From the NCBI GenBank assembly GCA_041687435.1, contig JAWLBX010000004.1:1-64000 (forward strand): a DNA stretch of 64,000 nucleotides. The letters are read 5' to 3'. Shown in pieces: positions 7,534-16,136 of this stretch (positions are counted from its first letter, which is position 1; every line of letters starts with the position of its first letter). The DNA comes from JACKII01 sp041687435. GTDB lineage: Bacteria; Pseudomonadota; Alphaproteobacteria; Bin95. The notes under the pieces were generated by a model. The model saw only the letters and a list, made by a program, of their open reading frames with translations, had not been told where the DNA came from and searched no databases. The position numbers and the translations under genes were made by a program.

Positions 7534-7877
7534 AGGATGGCAGCAAAGTCATGAAGTCCATTTCCCTGAATCCAGAAAAACTCCTCGGCTTCCGTCTTGC
7601 GGTAGTGGAGGCCAAAGCCAATGGTATTCCCGCAACCGCCGCAGTCTTTGGCCTGAAACAAGGCGAAAAGGCTGGTTTGAAGTTCGGTATGAAGGATGGG
7701 AGCAAAGTCATGAAGTCCGTTTCCCTCGATCCAGCGAAACTCCTGGGCTTTCGCCTTGTCATGGCCGAGGCCAAAGCCAATGGCAATTCCGCAACCACCG
7801 CAGTCTTTGGTCTGAAACAAGGCGACAAGCCTTCTCTGAAGTTTGGCGCCAAGGTTGGCGGCAAACCCGTCATCTGA
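7530..7877 (+). CDS. Two-unit fused repeat peptide, candidate RiPP precursor (units 2 and 3)
   Basis: A 115-residue product if begun at 7530 (overlapping the previous stop as ATGA), or 108 residues from the ATG at 7551 with AAGGA upstream. It contains two in-frame copies of the unit: one at 7551, almost identical to unit 1 in DNA, and one at 7710, more diverged (MKSVSLDPAKLLGFRLVMAE). Both end in a lysine every four residues: LKQGEKAGLKFGMKDGSK in the first and LKQGDKPSLKFGAKVGGK in the second. The acidic residue in LKQG-[E/D]-K is kept in all three units and could be a modification site. The gene stops five bases before the hydroxylase-like gene, so the two are probably translated together. 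Confidence 0.7.
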   Translation: MKDGSKVMKSISLNPEKLLGFRLAVVEAKANGIPATAAVFGLKQGEKAGLKFGMKDGSKVMKSVSLDPAKLLGFRLVMAEAKANGNSATTAVFGLKQGDKPSLKFGAKVGGKPVI

Positions 7878-7882
7878 ATCTT

Positions 7883-8872
7883 GTGGTCGATAGGTCCGAT
7901 CTAGGGTTCGCGCCCGATTCGGCGCGGGCCGTGACACTTGACGCGCGGATGCATCGCGAGTTGGGGGCAAGCCTCGTCCATATTTCAGAGGCAATGGCGG
8001 AGGCGCTGCCAGTCGAGAGTGCGCGCTTGAATGAATTCGCAGCCCGGCTCGAAGCCGGGCTGCGGCTCCCATCGCTTGCATTCGGCATCTATTTTCAGAT
8101 CGCCCGCGCCCTTTTGGCCGGCGATTCCGCGTCGGTGCCTGAGCTGGTTGACAAACTCATCTCTCTGTCCGAACGGGCATCAACCCTTAGGGTTTACACT
8201 GCCGGAGATCCGGACGCAGCGGCGCTTTTGGCAGCGCTTGGCGATCCGCGGGCCGGCGACTTTAAGACAGCGCCTGTTCCGCCTGGCGCCGCAGCCTCCT
8301 TCACAGCGCTATTGCAGAACGGGCTGGCCCTGATGGCGGAAACCTTGCCGGAATTGCATGGCGAGGTGACGGCGATTGTGCACGAGGTGCTGCTGGCCCA
8401 TGCGCCACCCGGACAAAAGACGGAGTTTGACGGCGCCTCGCACTATCAGTTCTGGGGATTGTTAATGCTCAACCCCAAACATCACACCACGCCACTTGCC
8501 GTGGTGGAGGTGCTGGCGCACGAAGCAGCGCATTCCCTGCTGTTCGGGTTGACGATAGAGGAGCCTCTCGTCTTCAATCCTGACGAAGAACTTTACAGTT
8601 CGCCCCTCCGCCTCGATCCCCGGCCGATGGATGGCATCTATCACGCCACCTTCGTCTCCGCCAGGATGGCTTGGGCGATGGGCAGGCTGGCCGAGGACCC
8701 TCGCCTGACGCCGGAGGAACGCGCCGCCGCTGCCGAGGCTGCCCGGACGGACCGGGAAAATTTCGCCAAGGGAATTTCCGTGGTGGATGAACATGCCCGC
8801 CTTTCCGAAACTGGCGCAGCTATCATGGCTGCCGCACGGAATGCCATAGCCATCCCGGCGCCGCACCGGTAA
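7883..8872 (+). CDS. aKG-HExxH-type peptide beta-hydroxylase-like protein
   Basis: A 329-residue protein from GTG 7883, five bases after the repeat-peptide stop; ATG 7949 is the next option. The hallmark is VLAHEAAHSLLF, with HEAAH at about residues 213-217, followed by YSSPLRLDPRPMDGIYHATF. This arrangement is the one I associate with the NCBIfam HEXXH motif domain, now called aKG-HExxH-type peptide beta-hydroxylase. Members bind Fe(II) and 2-oxoglutarate and hydroxylate side chains of ribosomal peptides. The N-terminal half is helical and family-like in length. Gene order (precursor repeats then HExxH protein) is typical for these RiPP clusters; the actual substrate residue cannot be told here. 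The alternative reading, a metalloprotease, is less likely given the downstream RPM-x3-YH pattern. Confidence 0.78.
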   Translation: MVDRSDLGFAPDSARAVTLDARMHRELGASLVHISEAMAEALPVESARLNEFAARLEAGLRLPSLAFGIYFQIARALLAGDSASVPELVDKLISLSERASTLRVYTAGDPDAAALLAALGDPRAGDFKTAPVPPGAAASFTALLQNGLALMAETLPELHGEVTAIVHEVLLAHAPPGQKTEFDGASHYQFWGLLMLNPKHHTTPLAVVEVLAHEAAHSLLFGLTIEEPLVFNPDEELYSSPLRLDPRPMDGIYHATFVSARMAWAMGRLAEDPRLTPEERAAAAEAARTDRENFAKGISVVDEHARLSETGAAIMAAARNAIAIPAPHR

Positions 8873-9068
8873 TCGTCGCAACGGGCATCCTCCAGGCGAA
8901 GCGCACGGGGATTTTGCGGGCAGCTGGCCGTGATCCAAAAATAATGGAGTGATTTCTGCAAGGGCGCTCCAATTCAGCAGCCAAGCTGGATGAAGGCCAG
9001 GGCGCCCTGCACCAAACTCATCCACTCCGGCCCGGTAGCAGGCGGAGGGCGGTCTCTCGTACCGCCGT

Positions 9069-10553
9069 TCAGTTCCAGCTTCTCAGAACGGGAGCGAACG
9101 CCAAGGCCGCAAGCGACACCAGCACAATGGACAAAATGTTCATCAACAGGCCTGCCCTGATCATGGCGGCGACGGTCACATGCCCGGTACCGAAAACCAG
9201 CGCGTTGGGAGGCGTCGCCACGGGCAGCATGAAGGCACAGCTTGCGGCCATCGCCACCACCGCGGAAACAACCACAAGATCCATCCCCGTGCCGGCCGCA
9301 ATCGTCGCCGCAATCGGCAACAGTGCGGCAACGGTCGCCGTGTTGCTGGCCAACTCGGTCAGCAGGACGACGGTCGTCGTCAGCGCCAGCAAGACTACCA
9401 GCAAGGGTAGTGCGCCCAACCCGGCCAAGCCCTGGCCGATCCAGCCGGCAAGCCCGGTCGCGTCCATTGCGCTTGCCAGGGAAAGGCCGCCACCGAACAG
9501 AATTAGCACCTGCCAGGGAATCTCTTTCGCTTCGTCCCAACTCATCAGAAAACGGCGGTCGGCTGCCATACCGCTAGGGATCAAAAATAGTGCGGCAGCG
9601 CAAACGAGTGCAATTCCGGGGTCGCTCAACCCCTCAAGGCCAGCCACGCGGTTAAGGAAAGGGCGGGCGATCCACAAAACCGCGGCGACCAGAAAAACCA
9701 CAGCCACACGTCGCTCTGCAGGCGTCATAGGCCCGGCGGATTCCAGTCCCTCGGTTAATTTCCCTCCACGAAACGCTTCGGTCAATTCGGGTGCGACGGG
9801 ATAGACAAGCCGGGTCAGAACCAACCAGGCCAGGGGCAGGAACACGGCCACGAGCGGCATGCCAACAGCCGCCCAGGCTGCAAAAGACAGGTCGATGCCG
9901 TGGGATTCCAGCAAATATCCGGCGAGCAGCGCGTTCGGCGGCGTTCCTATGAGCGTACCGACGCCGCCAATGCTGGCCGCATAGGCAAGCCCCAGCAGCA
10001 GGGCGAGCGCAAAGTTGCGCACGCCATTGCCGGGCACATCCGCCTCCTCGACGATGGCGATGATCGAGACCGCAACCGGCAGCATGAGCACCACGGCCGC
10101 CGTGTTGCTGATCCACATGGAGAGAAAGGCGCTGGCAACCATGAAGCCAAGCACCAGCCGTGAAGGGGCGGTGCCGATAGTGCGCACGGCCCCATAAGCC
10201 AGCCGCCTGTGCAATCCCCAGCGTTTGACCCCGGCCGCCAGCAGGAAACCGCCCAAAAATAGGAACACCAGCGGGTTGGCATAGGGGGCAGCGGCCGTAC
10301 CGAAATTGCTGATACCAAGCAGCGGCAAAACGATCAGCGGCATCAACGCCGTAACCGCGATTGGCACCGGCTCCGTGCTCCACCAGACCGCCATCATCAG
10401 CGCAAGCCCGAGCGTGTGCCAACCGGCTGCTGGCAACCCGGATGGCGGGGGGGTCAGGAGGGCTGCAAGCAGCAACACAACACCGCCGACCAAACCGGCC
10501 CAGGCTGGACGCGACAGCAGTGTTGACCGCTCCGCAGGATCACTCATGGACAC
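9069..10553 (-). CDS. DASS/SLC13 family sodium-coupled anion symporter
   Basis: A 494-residue inner-membrane transporter with about eleven hydrophobic segments and the two S-N-T signatures of the divalent anion:Na+ symporters (MWISNTAAVVLML near residue 150 and ELASNTATVAALLP near 400). Between them is IGGVGTLIGTPPNALLAGYL, the family Na+/substrate loop. Substrates in the family are C4-dicarboxylates, citrate or sulfate, and sequence alone does not choose among them. It is convergent with the HExxH gene, separated by 196 bases that hold nothing I can name. It is separated from the enoyl-CoA hydratase gene by 171 bases. Confidence 0.9.
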   Translation of the reverse strand: MSMSDPAERSTLLSRPAWAGLVGGVVLLLAALLTPPPSGLPAAGWHTLGLALMMAVWWSTEPVPIAVTALMPLIVLPLLGISNFGTAAAPYANPLVFLFLGGFLLAAGVKRWGLHRRLAYGAVRTIGTAPSRLVLGFMVASAFLSMWISNTAAVVLMLPVAVSIIAIVEEADVPGNGVRNFALALLLGLAYAASIGGVGTLIGTPPNALLAGYLLESHGIDLSFAAWAAVGMPLVAVFLPLAWLVLTRLVYPVAPELTEAFRGGKLTEGLESAGPMTPAERRVAVVFLVAAVLWIARPFLNRVAGLEGLSDPGIALVCAAALFLIPSGMAADRRFLMSWDEAKEIPWQVLILFGGGLSLASAMDATGLAGWIGQGLAGLGALPLLVVLLALTTTVVLLTELASNTATVAALLPIAATIAAGTGMDLVVVSAVVAMAASCAFMLPVATPPNALVFGTGHVTVAAMIRAGLLMNILSIVLVSLAALAFAPVLRSWN

Positions 10554-10724
10554 CTATTTCGAGAGGGATGCAAAGGGAAGCAGCCAAAAATTGGCCGAAA
10601 TCTGCGAAGAGTCAAACCTTAAGATGACTGTCACTGCCATGGAAAACAGGCCCTGCGTTGATTTACGGCCCCCGCCTTCCCCCTGTCATGTAACACGAAA
10701 GAGTTGCTTTCAAGGCTGGCTGCG

Positions 10725-11519
10725 CTATCGGCCGAGAAACACCGGCTTGCGCTTTTCCATGAATGCCTGGCGGCCCTCGCGGGCGTCGTGGCTGTCCAGC
10801 GCCTCGCGGCTCAATGTTTGGAGCAATTCCATATCCCTTTGGCTCTCGTCTTTCAGAACTTGGGCAACCGTCAGTTTGGAGGCGCGAATCGACAGCGGAG
10901 CATTTTCGGCGATGGTTTCGGCATAGCCGCGCACGATCGCTTCCAACTCTTCTGGCGCCGCCACTTCCTCGATCAGGCGCATTCGCAGAGCGGTCTCGGC
11001 CGGGTAGCGGCGGGCGGTGAACAGGATCTGTTTGGCGACGCTTGGCCCCACAAGGGAAACCAAGGTTCTCACGCCGTCAAAGCCATAGGCAATGCTGAGG
11101 CGCGCTGCCGGAATGCCGAATTGGGAGTCGCTCGAAGCGATGCGCAAATCGGCTTGAAGCGCGACGCCCAGCCCGCCGCCGAGGCAATAGCCGCGGATCA
11201 TGGCGATCAGCGGCTTCTCCAGGTTGCTCATGGCGCGACGGGCTTTGTTTGCCGTTTCGCCATAGATTGCCGCGGCCTCGGCATTGTTCCGTGTCTTCTT
11301 GAACTCGGAGATGTCTCCGCCGGAGACAAAAGCCTTGTCGCCCGCACCTTTCATCACGACAGCCCGGATCGCGGGATCCGCGCCAAAATCCGCCAGAATA
11401 TCGGCCGTGCCCTCCCACATGTCCTGCGACATGGCGTTGAGGCGGTCAGGGTTATTGAAGGTCAGCCAGCCAATGGCCCCGTCCTTCTCTGCAATGATCT
11501 TGTCAGTGGTTGGTTTCAT
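10725..11519 (-). CDS. Enoyl-CoA hydratase/isomerase family protein
   Basis: A 264-residue crotonase-fold enzyme. The CoA/oxyanion-hole segments are KAFVSGGDISEFKKTRN and IRGYCLGGGLGVALQADLRI, and the fold continues with FGIPAARLSIAYGFDGVRTL. In this last segment one of the two catalytic acidic positions of classical hydratases (the glutamate in FGxPE) is replaced by alanine, so the reaction may be isomerase-, hydrolase- or lyase-like rather than simple hydration. The ATG at 11519 gives the normal N-terminus; the frame open to 11654 adds residues without family character. It has no partner beta-oxidation gene next to it. Confidence 0.85.
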   Translation of the reverse strand: MKPTTDKIIAEKDGAIGWLTFNNPDRLNAMSQDMWEGTADILADFGADPAIRAVVMKGAGDKAFVSGGDISEFKKTRNNAEAAAIYGETANKARRAMSNLEKPLIAMIRGYCLGGGLGVALQADLRIASSDSQFGIPAARLSIAYGFDGVRTLVSLVGPSVAKQILFTARRYPAETALRMRLIEEVAAPEELEAIVRGYAETIAENAPLSIRASKLTVAQVLKDESQRDMELLQTLSREALDSHDAREGRQAFMEKRKPVFLGR

Positions 11520-11904
11520 GCGGGTGTCCCGGTCAATTCTGAACTGCATCCCTTTTCTGCATTGCCAAAAGGGCGTGCATGGTTGCCTGGCCAAGGTTCG
11601 GTAATGCCCGAACCCTGGAAACAGGAAAGGTGAGCAGTGCTGGCCTTTGGCCATCTGTGGGGGCGCTGGTGTTACGCGCGGACAATCAACTGGGGTAGGC
11701 TAACACGATCACGAGCGACCATGAAATTATCAGAATAACGATTAGCATCCGACGAGAATGTATCCGTCAATTGCGCATATCGCAAAAAACATTTGCATTT
11801 CATGCAATAGACTGCGGAATGTTATGAAGTCCAGACTTCCCATTCGTGCGCTTTTGATTCCTTAAGGCGCGATGATCAACAAAGAAATCACCAGGGAAGA
11901 ACGC
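11520..11904. other. Intergenic region between divergent genes
   Basis: 385 bases between the enoyl-CoA hydratase (minus) and the ABC binding-protein gene (plus). It is AT-richer than its flanks from about 11,690 to 11,870. It holds the two short palindromes described separately and must contain the promoters for both directions. The binding-protein ribosome site AGGGAAGA is at about 11,893. I see no RNA gene or open frame with coding character. Confidence 0.6.
11771..11807. promoter_or_regulatory. Two adjacent palindromes upstream of the ABC importer
   Basis: TTGCG-CATAT-CGCAA (11771-11785) and TTGCAT-TTC-ATGCAA (11793-11807) are both perfect inverted repeats, with centres 22 bases apart, so they would lie on about the same DNA face. 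The T-N11-A form of the first resembles LysR-type sites. They sit about 100 bases before the binding-protein start. The regulator is not encoded next to them. Confidence 0.45.
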
Positions 11905-12939
11905 ATGCTGAAAGCACTGATAGGTACGGCCTTCGCCGCTGTCCTCGCCATGGGCGCATCAGCTTCCGCTGAAATGACGCCGACGGAAAAGTCGCTCTAC
12001 GAAGCAGCCCAAAAGGAAGGGGAGCTGACTTGGTACATTGCCCAATACGGCACCAAGGAAGCGGAAGCGATCGCCCTTGATTTCACTGCTGCCTATCCAG
12101 GCGTGAATGTGAACGTGATCCGCACGACCGGCCAGGTCGCGTACGCCCGCCTGACTCAGGACATACGCGCCGGTGTTGCGCAATGTGACGTGTTCAGCGC
12201 CACGGATATCGGCCATCTGGTCAGCCTGAAGGCTGAGGACAAGCTGATCCAATACACGCCAGAAAACGCGGCGAAGCTGCGCGATCCCTACCTCAACCTG
12301 GACCCCGACGGCTATTATCATTCCACGTCGGCCAATCCGACGGTCATGGTCTACAACACCAATCTGGTGAGCGCTGACGAGGCGCCCACAAACTGGACGG
12401 ACCTGAACGACCCGAAATGGGAAGGCAAGATCGCGGTCTCCCACCCCGGCTATAGCGGCTCCACCGGGTCCTGGGCGGTTTTGATGAAAAAGCTCTACGG
12501 CCCCGAATTTTTCGAGAAGCTGGAGGCGCTTGACCCGCTGATTGGCCGCTCGCTGATCGACCCGCCGACGGTTGTCACCGCCGGCGAGCGACAGATCGGG
12601 ATTTCATCGCTGGCGACCGTAACCAGGCTGAAACTCTCCGGAAATCCGATAGAGATCGTCTATCCGACGGATGGGGCGAAGTTGACGCTGTCGGGCACAG
12701 GCATTCTCTGGAACGCACCGCATCCGAATGCCGCTAAACTGTTCCTCAACTATTTGCTGAGCGTTCGGGCGGATACGCTGATGGTAAGCCAGGGCCAGCA
12801 GCCATTGCGGCCGGAAGTACCGCCGCCGGCAGGTATCAAGGCATTGGATGAAATCCCCATCGGCGTGCTGACCGAGAAGGAAGTCGTTGAGCAAGTGCCT
12901 GACATCATCGTCGAATGGCGGGATATTTTCGGCGGCTGA
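11905..12939 (+). CDS. ABC transporter substrate-binding protein, iron(III)-type
   Basis: A 344-residue periplasmic protein with a clear signal peptide (MLKALIGTAFAAVLAMGASA, cleaved near SASA). The mature part follows the Fbp/AfuA cluster: ELTWYIAQYGTKEAEAIALD, later VMVYNTNLVSADEAPTNWTD and DLNDPKWEGKIAVSHP. This fold binds ferric iron in some members and thiamine, phosphonates or other anions in others, so iron is the best guess rather than certain. The start at 11905 is supported by AGGGAAGA; the upstream frame start at 11872 lacks one. It is followed by the permease and ATPase genes in one operon. Confidence 0.85.
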   Translation: MLKALIGTAFAAVLAMGASASAEMTPTEKSLYEAAQKEGELTWYIAQYGTKEAEAIALDFTAAYPGVNVNVIRTTGQVAYARLTQDIRAGVAQCDVFSATDIGHLVSLKAEDKLIQYTPENAAKLRDPYLNLDPDGYYHSTSANPTVMVYNTNLVSADEAPTNWTDLNDPKWEGKIAVSHPGYSGSTGSWAVLMKKLYGPEFFEKLEALDPLIGRSLIDPPTVVTAGERQIGISSLATVTRLKLSGNPIEIVYPTDGAKLTLSGTGILWNAPHPNAAKLFLNYLLSVRADTLMVSQGQQPLRPEVPPPAGIKALDEIPIGVLTEKEVVEQVPDIIVEWRDIFGG

Positions 12940-13049
12940 AGCCCGGTTCTGCTTTGTGAAGCTGTTATTTGGCGCTGTGCCTGCCGCCGGGCAGTGGCGC
13001 AGCGCCAACGCGGCCTCCCGCAAATCATCTTGCCAGAAGAGACGATGCA

Positions 13050-14789
13050 ATGACCGCCCAGACCGGGATCGAAACAGCGCCCGCTGAGCGCCGGGCAGGT
13101 TTGTTTGGCCGTTTGCGCAATTTGGAGCCGATTACTTTTCTCTGGCTTGCGTTACTCCTGTTTTTGCTCGTTCTGGTCGGTGGCCCCATCGGCTACCTGA
13201 TCAAAGTCAGTTTTCAGGCCGCCGGAACGGGCGATTTCACCCTGGCCAATTATTTGACGGCTTATGGACGTTCGCGGTTCATCCAGGGTTTGACGAACTC
13301 GCTTCTTCTGGGCGTGACGACAGCCGCTGTTTGCGTCGTGTTTGCGGTACCGATGGCCTGGGCGGTATCCCGCACCAACATGCCGGCGAAATGGCTGGCA
13401 TGGGGTACGGTTCTGGGCGCCTTTATCCTGCCGCCCTATCTGACCGCTATCGGCTGGATCTTCATTGCCGGCCCGAATTCCGGCTGGCTGAATGAGGCTT
13501 GGCGCTGGGTAACCGGCGCGGAGACCTCGATTTTCAACATTTACAGCTTTTCCGGTATCGTGCTGGTGATTGCGCTGAATGCCTTTCCCTTCATCTTTCT
13601 ATTCACCAAATCCGCGCTCGACCTGATTTCGACCGAGATGGAGGAAGCGGCGAGCATTCTTGGCGCCAGCACGTTTCTGACCACTCTCAAGATCACGCTG
13701 CCGCTGGTATGGCCGTCTATCCTGGGCGGGATCATCATCGTCTTTCTGGAATCCATTGCCCTTTTCGGTGTGCCCGCGCTGCTGGGAATTCCGGCGCGGG
13801 TCAATCTGGTGACGACACAGCTTTGGCAGTTCTTCGGCTACCCTTTGCGGATGGAAGTTGCCGCGGCTTATTCCATGCCGTTGCTGTTCATCACCATCTC
13901 CTTGATTTGGGTGCAGCGCTTGCTGCTCTCCCGAAAAGGCTATGTCACGCAGAGCGGCAAAGGGGGGGAGCGCCGGCCGATCAATATCGGACCCTGGCGC
14001 TGGGTGCTGCTCGGCTATGTGGTTTTCATCGGGATGCTGGCTGTTTATTTGCCGGGCGCGGCCATGATCCAGGCGTCGCTTTCCAAAGCGTGGGGTCTGG
14101 GAATGAGTTGGGAGAATTTCACGCTCGCCAACTACCAGGCCATCCTGTTCGATTACAGCCTGGCGCGGCAGGCGATTGGCAACAGTTTCCTGTTTGCGGC
14201 CCTGGCCGCGTGTCTGGCGATCGGCACGGCGCTCTGCATCGCTTATGCGGTCACGCGCAAGCTGGTTCCGTTCGCCAACATCATGGCGTTTCTTTGCATG
14301 GCGCCGTTCGTCATCCCCGGCATCGTGCTCGCCATCGGTTTCTACGCGGCATATGCGGGGCCGCCTTTGGCCTTGTACGGCACGACGCTCTTAATGGTGC
14401 TGGCTTTTACGGCCCGCTTTCTGCCCATTGCCTATGGCACCAGTTCCGCGGGCATGCGCTCGATCAATCCGGAGATGGAAGAGGCCGTGCGTATCCTGGG
14501 CGGCGGGCGGCTGACAGCGATCCGCACGGTGGTGGCGCCGCTGCTGAAAAAGACGCTGTTGGGCGGGTGGCTGCTGGTGTTCATCCCGGCAACGCGGGAG
14601 CTTTCCGCCGCGATTTTCTTGGTCGCGCCGAACACACGGGTCATGTCCGTTTTGATTTACGACATGACGGAGGAAGGGCGGTTCGAAACCGTTGCCGCGC
14701 TCGGCTGCATCATTCTCGTATCAACGACTTTCCTGGTATGGCTCGGCTTTAAGCTGGTGGGCCGCGACTTCATGATGAGGGACCGATAG
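13050..14789 (+). CDS. ABC transporter permease, two fused membrane domains, iron(III)-type
   Basis: A 579-residue inner-membrane protein with two BPD_transp_1 domains in tandem, as in FbpB/SfuB. Each half has its own EAA loop: MEEAASILGASTFLTTLKIT (around residues 197-216) and MEEAVRILGGGRLTAIRTVV (around 476-495). A single polypeptide thus forms both halves of the translocation path. The ATG at 13050 follows AGAAGAGACG; an earlier in-frame start at 12969 has no membrane or family character. It lies 110 bases after the binding protein and the next gene starts directly at its stop. Confidence 0.9.
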   Translation: MTAQTGIETAPAERRAGLFGRLRNLEPITFLWLALLLFLLVLVGGPIGYLIKVSFQAAGTGDFTLANYLTAYGRSRFIQGLTNSLLLGVTTAAVCVVFAVPMAWAVSRTNMPAKWLAWGTVLGAFILPPYLTAIGWIFIAGPNSGWLNEAWRWVTGAETSIFNIYSFSGIVLVIALNAFPFIFLFTKSALDLISTEMEEAASILGASTFLTTLKITLPLVWPSILGGIIIVFLESIALFGVPALLGIPARVNLVTTQLWQFFGYPLRMEVAAAYSMPLLFITISLIWVQRLLLSRKGYVTQSGKGGERRPINIGPWRWVLLGYVVFIGMLAVYLPGAAMIQASLSKAWGLGMSWENFTLANYQAILFDYSLARQAIGNSFLFAALAACLAIGTALCIAYAVTRKLVPFANIMAFLCMAPFVIPGIVLAIGFYAAYAGPPLALYGTTLLMVLAFTARFLPIAYGTSSAGMRSINPEMEEAVRILGGGRLTAIRTVVAPLLKKTLLGGWLLVFIPATRELSAAIFLVAPNTRVMSVLIYDMTEEGRFETVAALGCIILVSTTFLVWLGFKLVGRDFMMRDR

Positions 14790-15872
14790 GTGTCAAAACT
14801 CATTCTTCGCGATGTGGTGAAAAAGTACGGAGAGACCGTTGCGGTCGATCGGATCAACCTTTCGATTGGCGATGGCGAGTTCGTCTCGCTGTTGGGGCCT
14901 TCCGGGTGCGGCAAGACCACGACGCTGCGCATGATCGCAGGTTTCATCCGTCCGACCGACGGCGCGATCGAGATGAACGGCAAAACGTTATCCAACGCCT
15001 CCACCTCTCTTCCGCCCGAGCGGCGCGAAATGTCCATGATTTTCCAGAGTTACGCCATCTGGCCGAACATGACGGTGGCGGAAAATGTCGGCTTCGGTCT
15101 CAAAATCCGGAAACTGCCGGCAGAGGAAATCCGCCGGCGAACGGGTGAAATTCTTGAAGTGGTTCAGATGGGCCACCTTGCTGGCCGTTACCCGGCCGAG
15201 CTTTCCGGCGGTCAGCAACAGCGGGTGGCGCTTGCCCGGGCGATTGTCGTGCAGCCGGCCGTGCTGTTGCTGGATGAGCCGTTGTCCAACCTGGATGCGA
15301 ACCTGCGCGAGGAAATGCGTTTCGAGATCCGCCGTCTGCATGACGAGTTCAAGATCACGACCGTCTACGTTACCCACGATCAGGGCGAGGCAATGGTCAC
15401 GTCGGACCGGATCGCGGTGATGAACGCCGGCAGGATTGAGCAAATCGACGATCCATACACGTTATATAACCGGCCCAAGAGCGAGTTCGTGGCGAGTTTC
15501 ATCGGGCGAACCAACCTGCTCGAAGGCAAACAGGCGGATGGCCGGATTGTCTTCGACGGCTTCGTGCTCGATGCGAAACCGCTTGAAAATCACGGCATTC
15601 CAAAAGCCGAGACCGATGCGCTCCGCTTCTCCGCCCGCCCTCAGACCTTGCGGCTGCATATGGTGCCGCCGGACGATATGTCAGAGAGGCCCTGGGTTGT
15701 TGAGAGTGCCGTAGTCGAACGCTCTTATCTGGGCGAGACCTGGGATTATCTTGTCAGCCCGAAGGGCAGCAGCCTTCGCCTCCGCGTCACCACGCTGCCG
15801 AACCAGATCCACCAGGTTGGCGATACGGTTTGGCTCGAGATCGATCCGGATCAAATGGTGCCCCTGACCTGA
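14790..15872 (+). CDS. ABC transporter ATP-binding protein, iron(III)/spermidine type
   Basis: A 360-residue ATPase that starts with GTG immediately after the permease TAG. Walker A GPSGCGKTT is at residues 36-44, the signature is LSGGQQQRVALARA, and Walker B is LLLDEPLSNLDA. The final ~120 residues form a TOBE-like regulatory domain (DALRFSARPQTLRLHM, later RLRVTTLPNQIHQVGD). It energises the two-domain permease encoded just upstream. The sequence fits the FbpC/PotA group; the transported ligand is set by the binding protein. Confidence 0.9.
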   Translation: MSKLILRDVVKKYGETVAVDRINLSIGDGEFVSLLGPSGCGKTTTLRMIAGFIRPTDGAIEMNGKTLSNASTSLPPERREMSMIFQSYAIWPNMTVAENVGFGLKIRKLPAEEIRRRTGEILEVVQMGHLAGRYPAELSGGQQQRVALARAIVVQPAVLLLDEPLSNLDANLREEMRFEIRRLHDEFKITTVYVTHDQGEAMVTSDRIAVMNAGRIEQIDDPYTLYNRPKSEFVASFIGRTNLLEGKQADGRIVFDGFVLDAKPLENHGIPKAETDALRFSARPQTLRLHMVPPDDMSERPWVVESAVVERSYLGETWDYLVSPKGSSLRLRVTTLPNQIHQVGDTVWLEIDPDQMVPLT

Positions 15873-16136
15873 GCAGGCTGGATCGGCTTTATCAAGTCGC
15901 TGGGTGACGGGCCGGTATTGGGGTTTTTTTGAAATTAATTCGCCTATGATGCCGTGAGTTACTTTCAAAAAATTTGTTATATTCGAAATTTTAGAGGAAT
16001 TAGATTCGGCTTTGTCGTGACGGCTTGATTGGAAGTAATATTGCTATTTCAAGTCACAATGATGTTATTGCTGTCGATGCATCCATCCTTGGGAACGGGC
16101 CGTATTCCTGGCGTTACCAACCTAGGGAGACATCAT

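Larger units (their letters stand above)
7381..7877 (+). repeat. Three tandem copies of a ~159-base coding repeat
   Basis: Repeat units start at 7381, 7551 and 7710. Units 1 and 2 differ at only a few positions across about 140 bases, which implies a recent duplication. Unit 3 is clearly homologous but more diverged. The spacing is 170 bases between units 1 and 2 and 159 between units 2 and 3. The 11-base difference is an insertion (GAAAAACCCAG, about 7519-7529) that throws unit 1 out of frame with units 2 and 3. Confidence 0.9.

Noticed and set aside
7381..7877. Tandem repeats considered as a CRISPR or non-coding repeat array
   Set aside because: Units are ~159 bases with no short unique spacers, and they encode the same peptide with codon-level variation.
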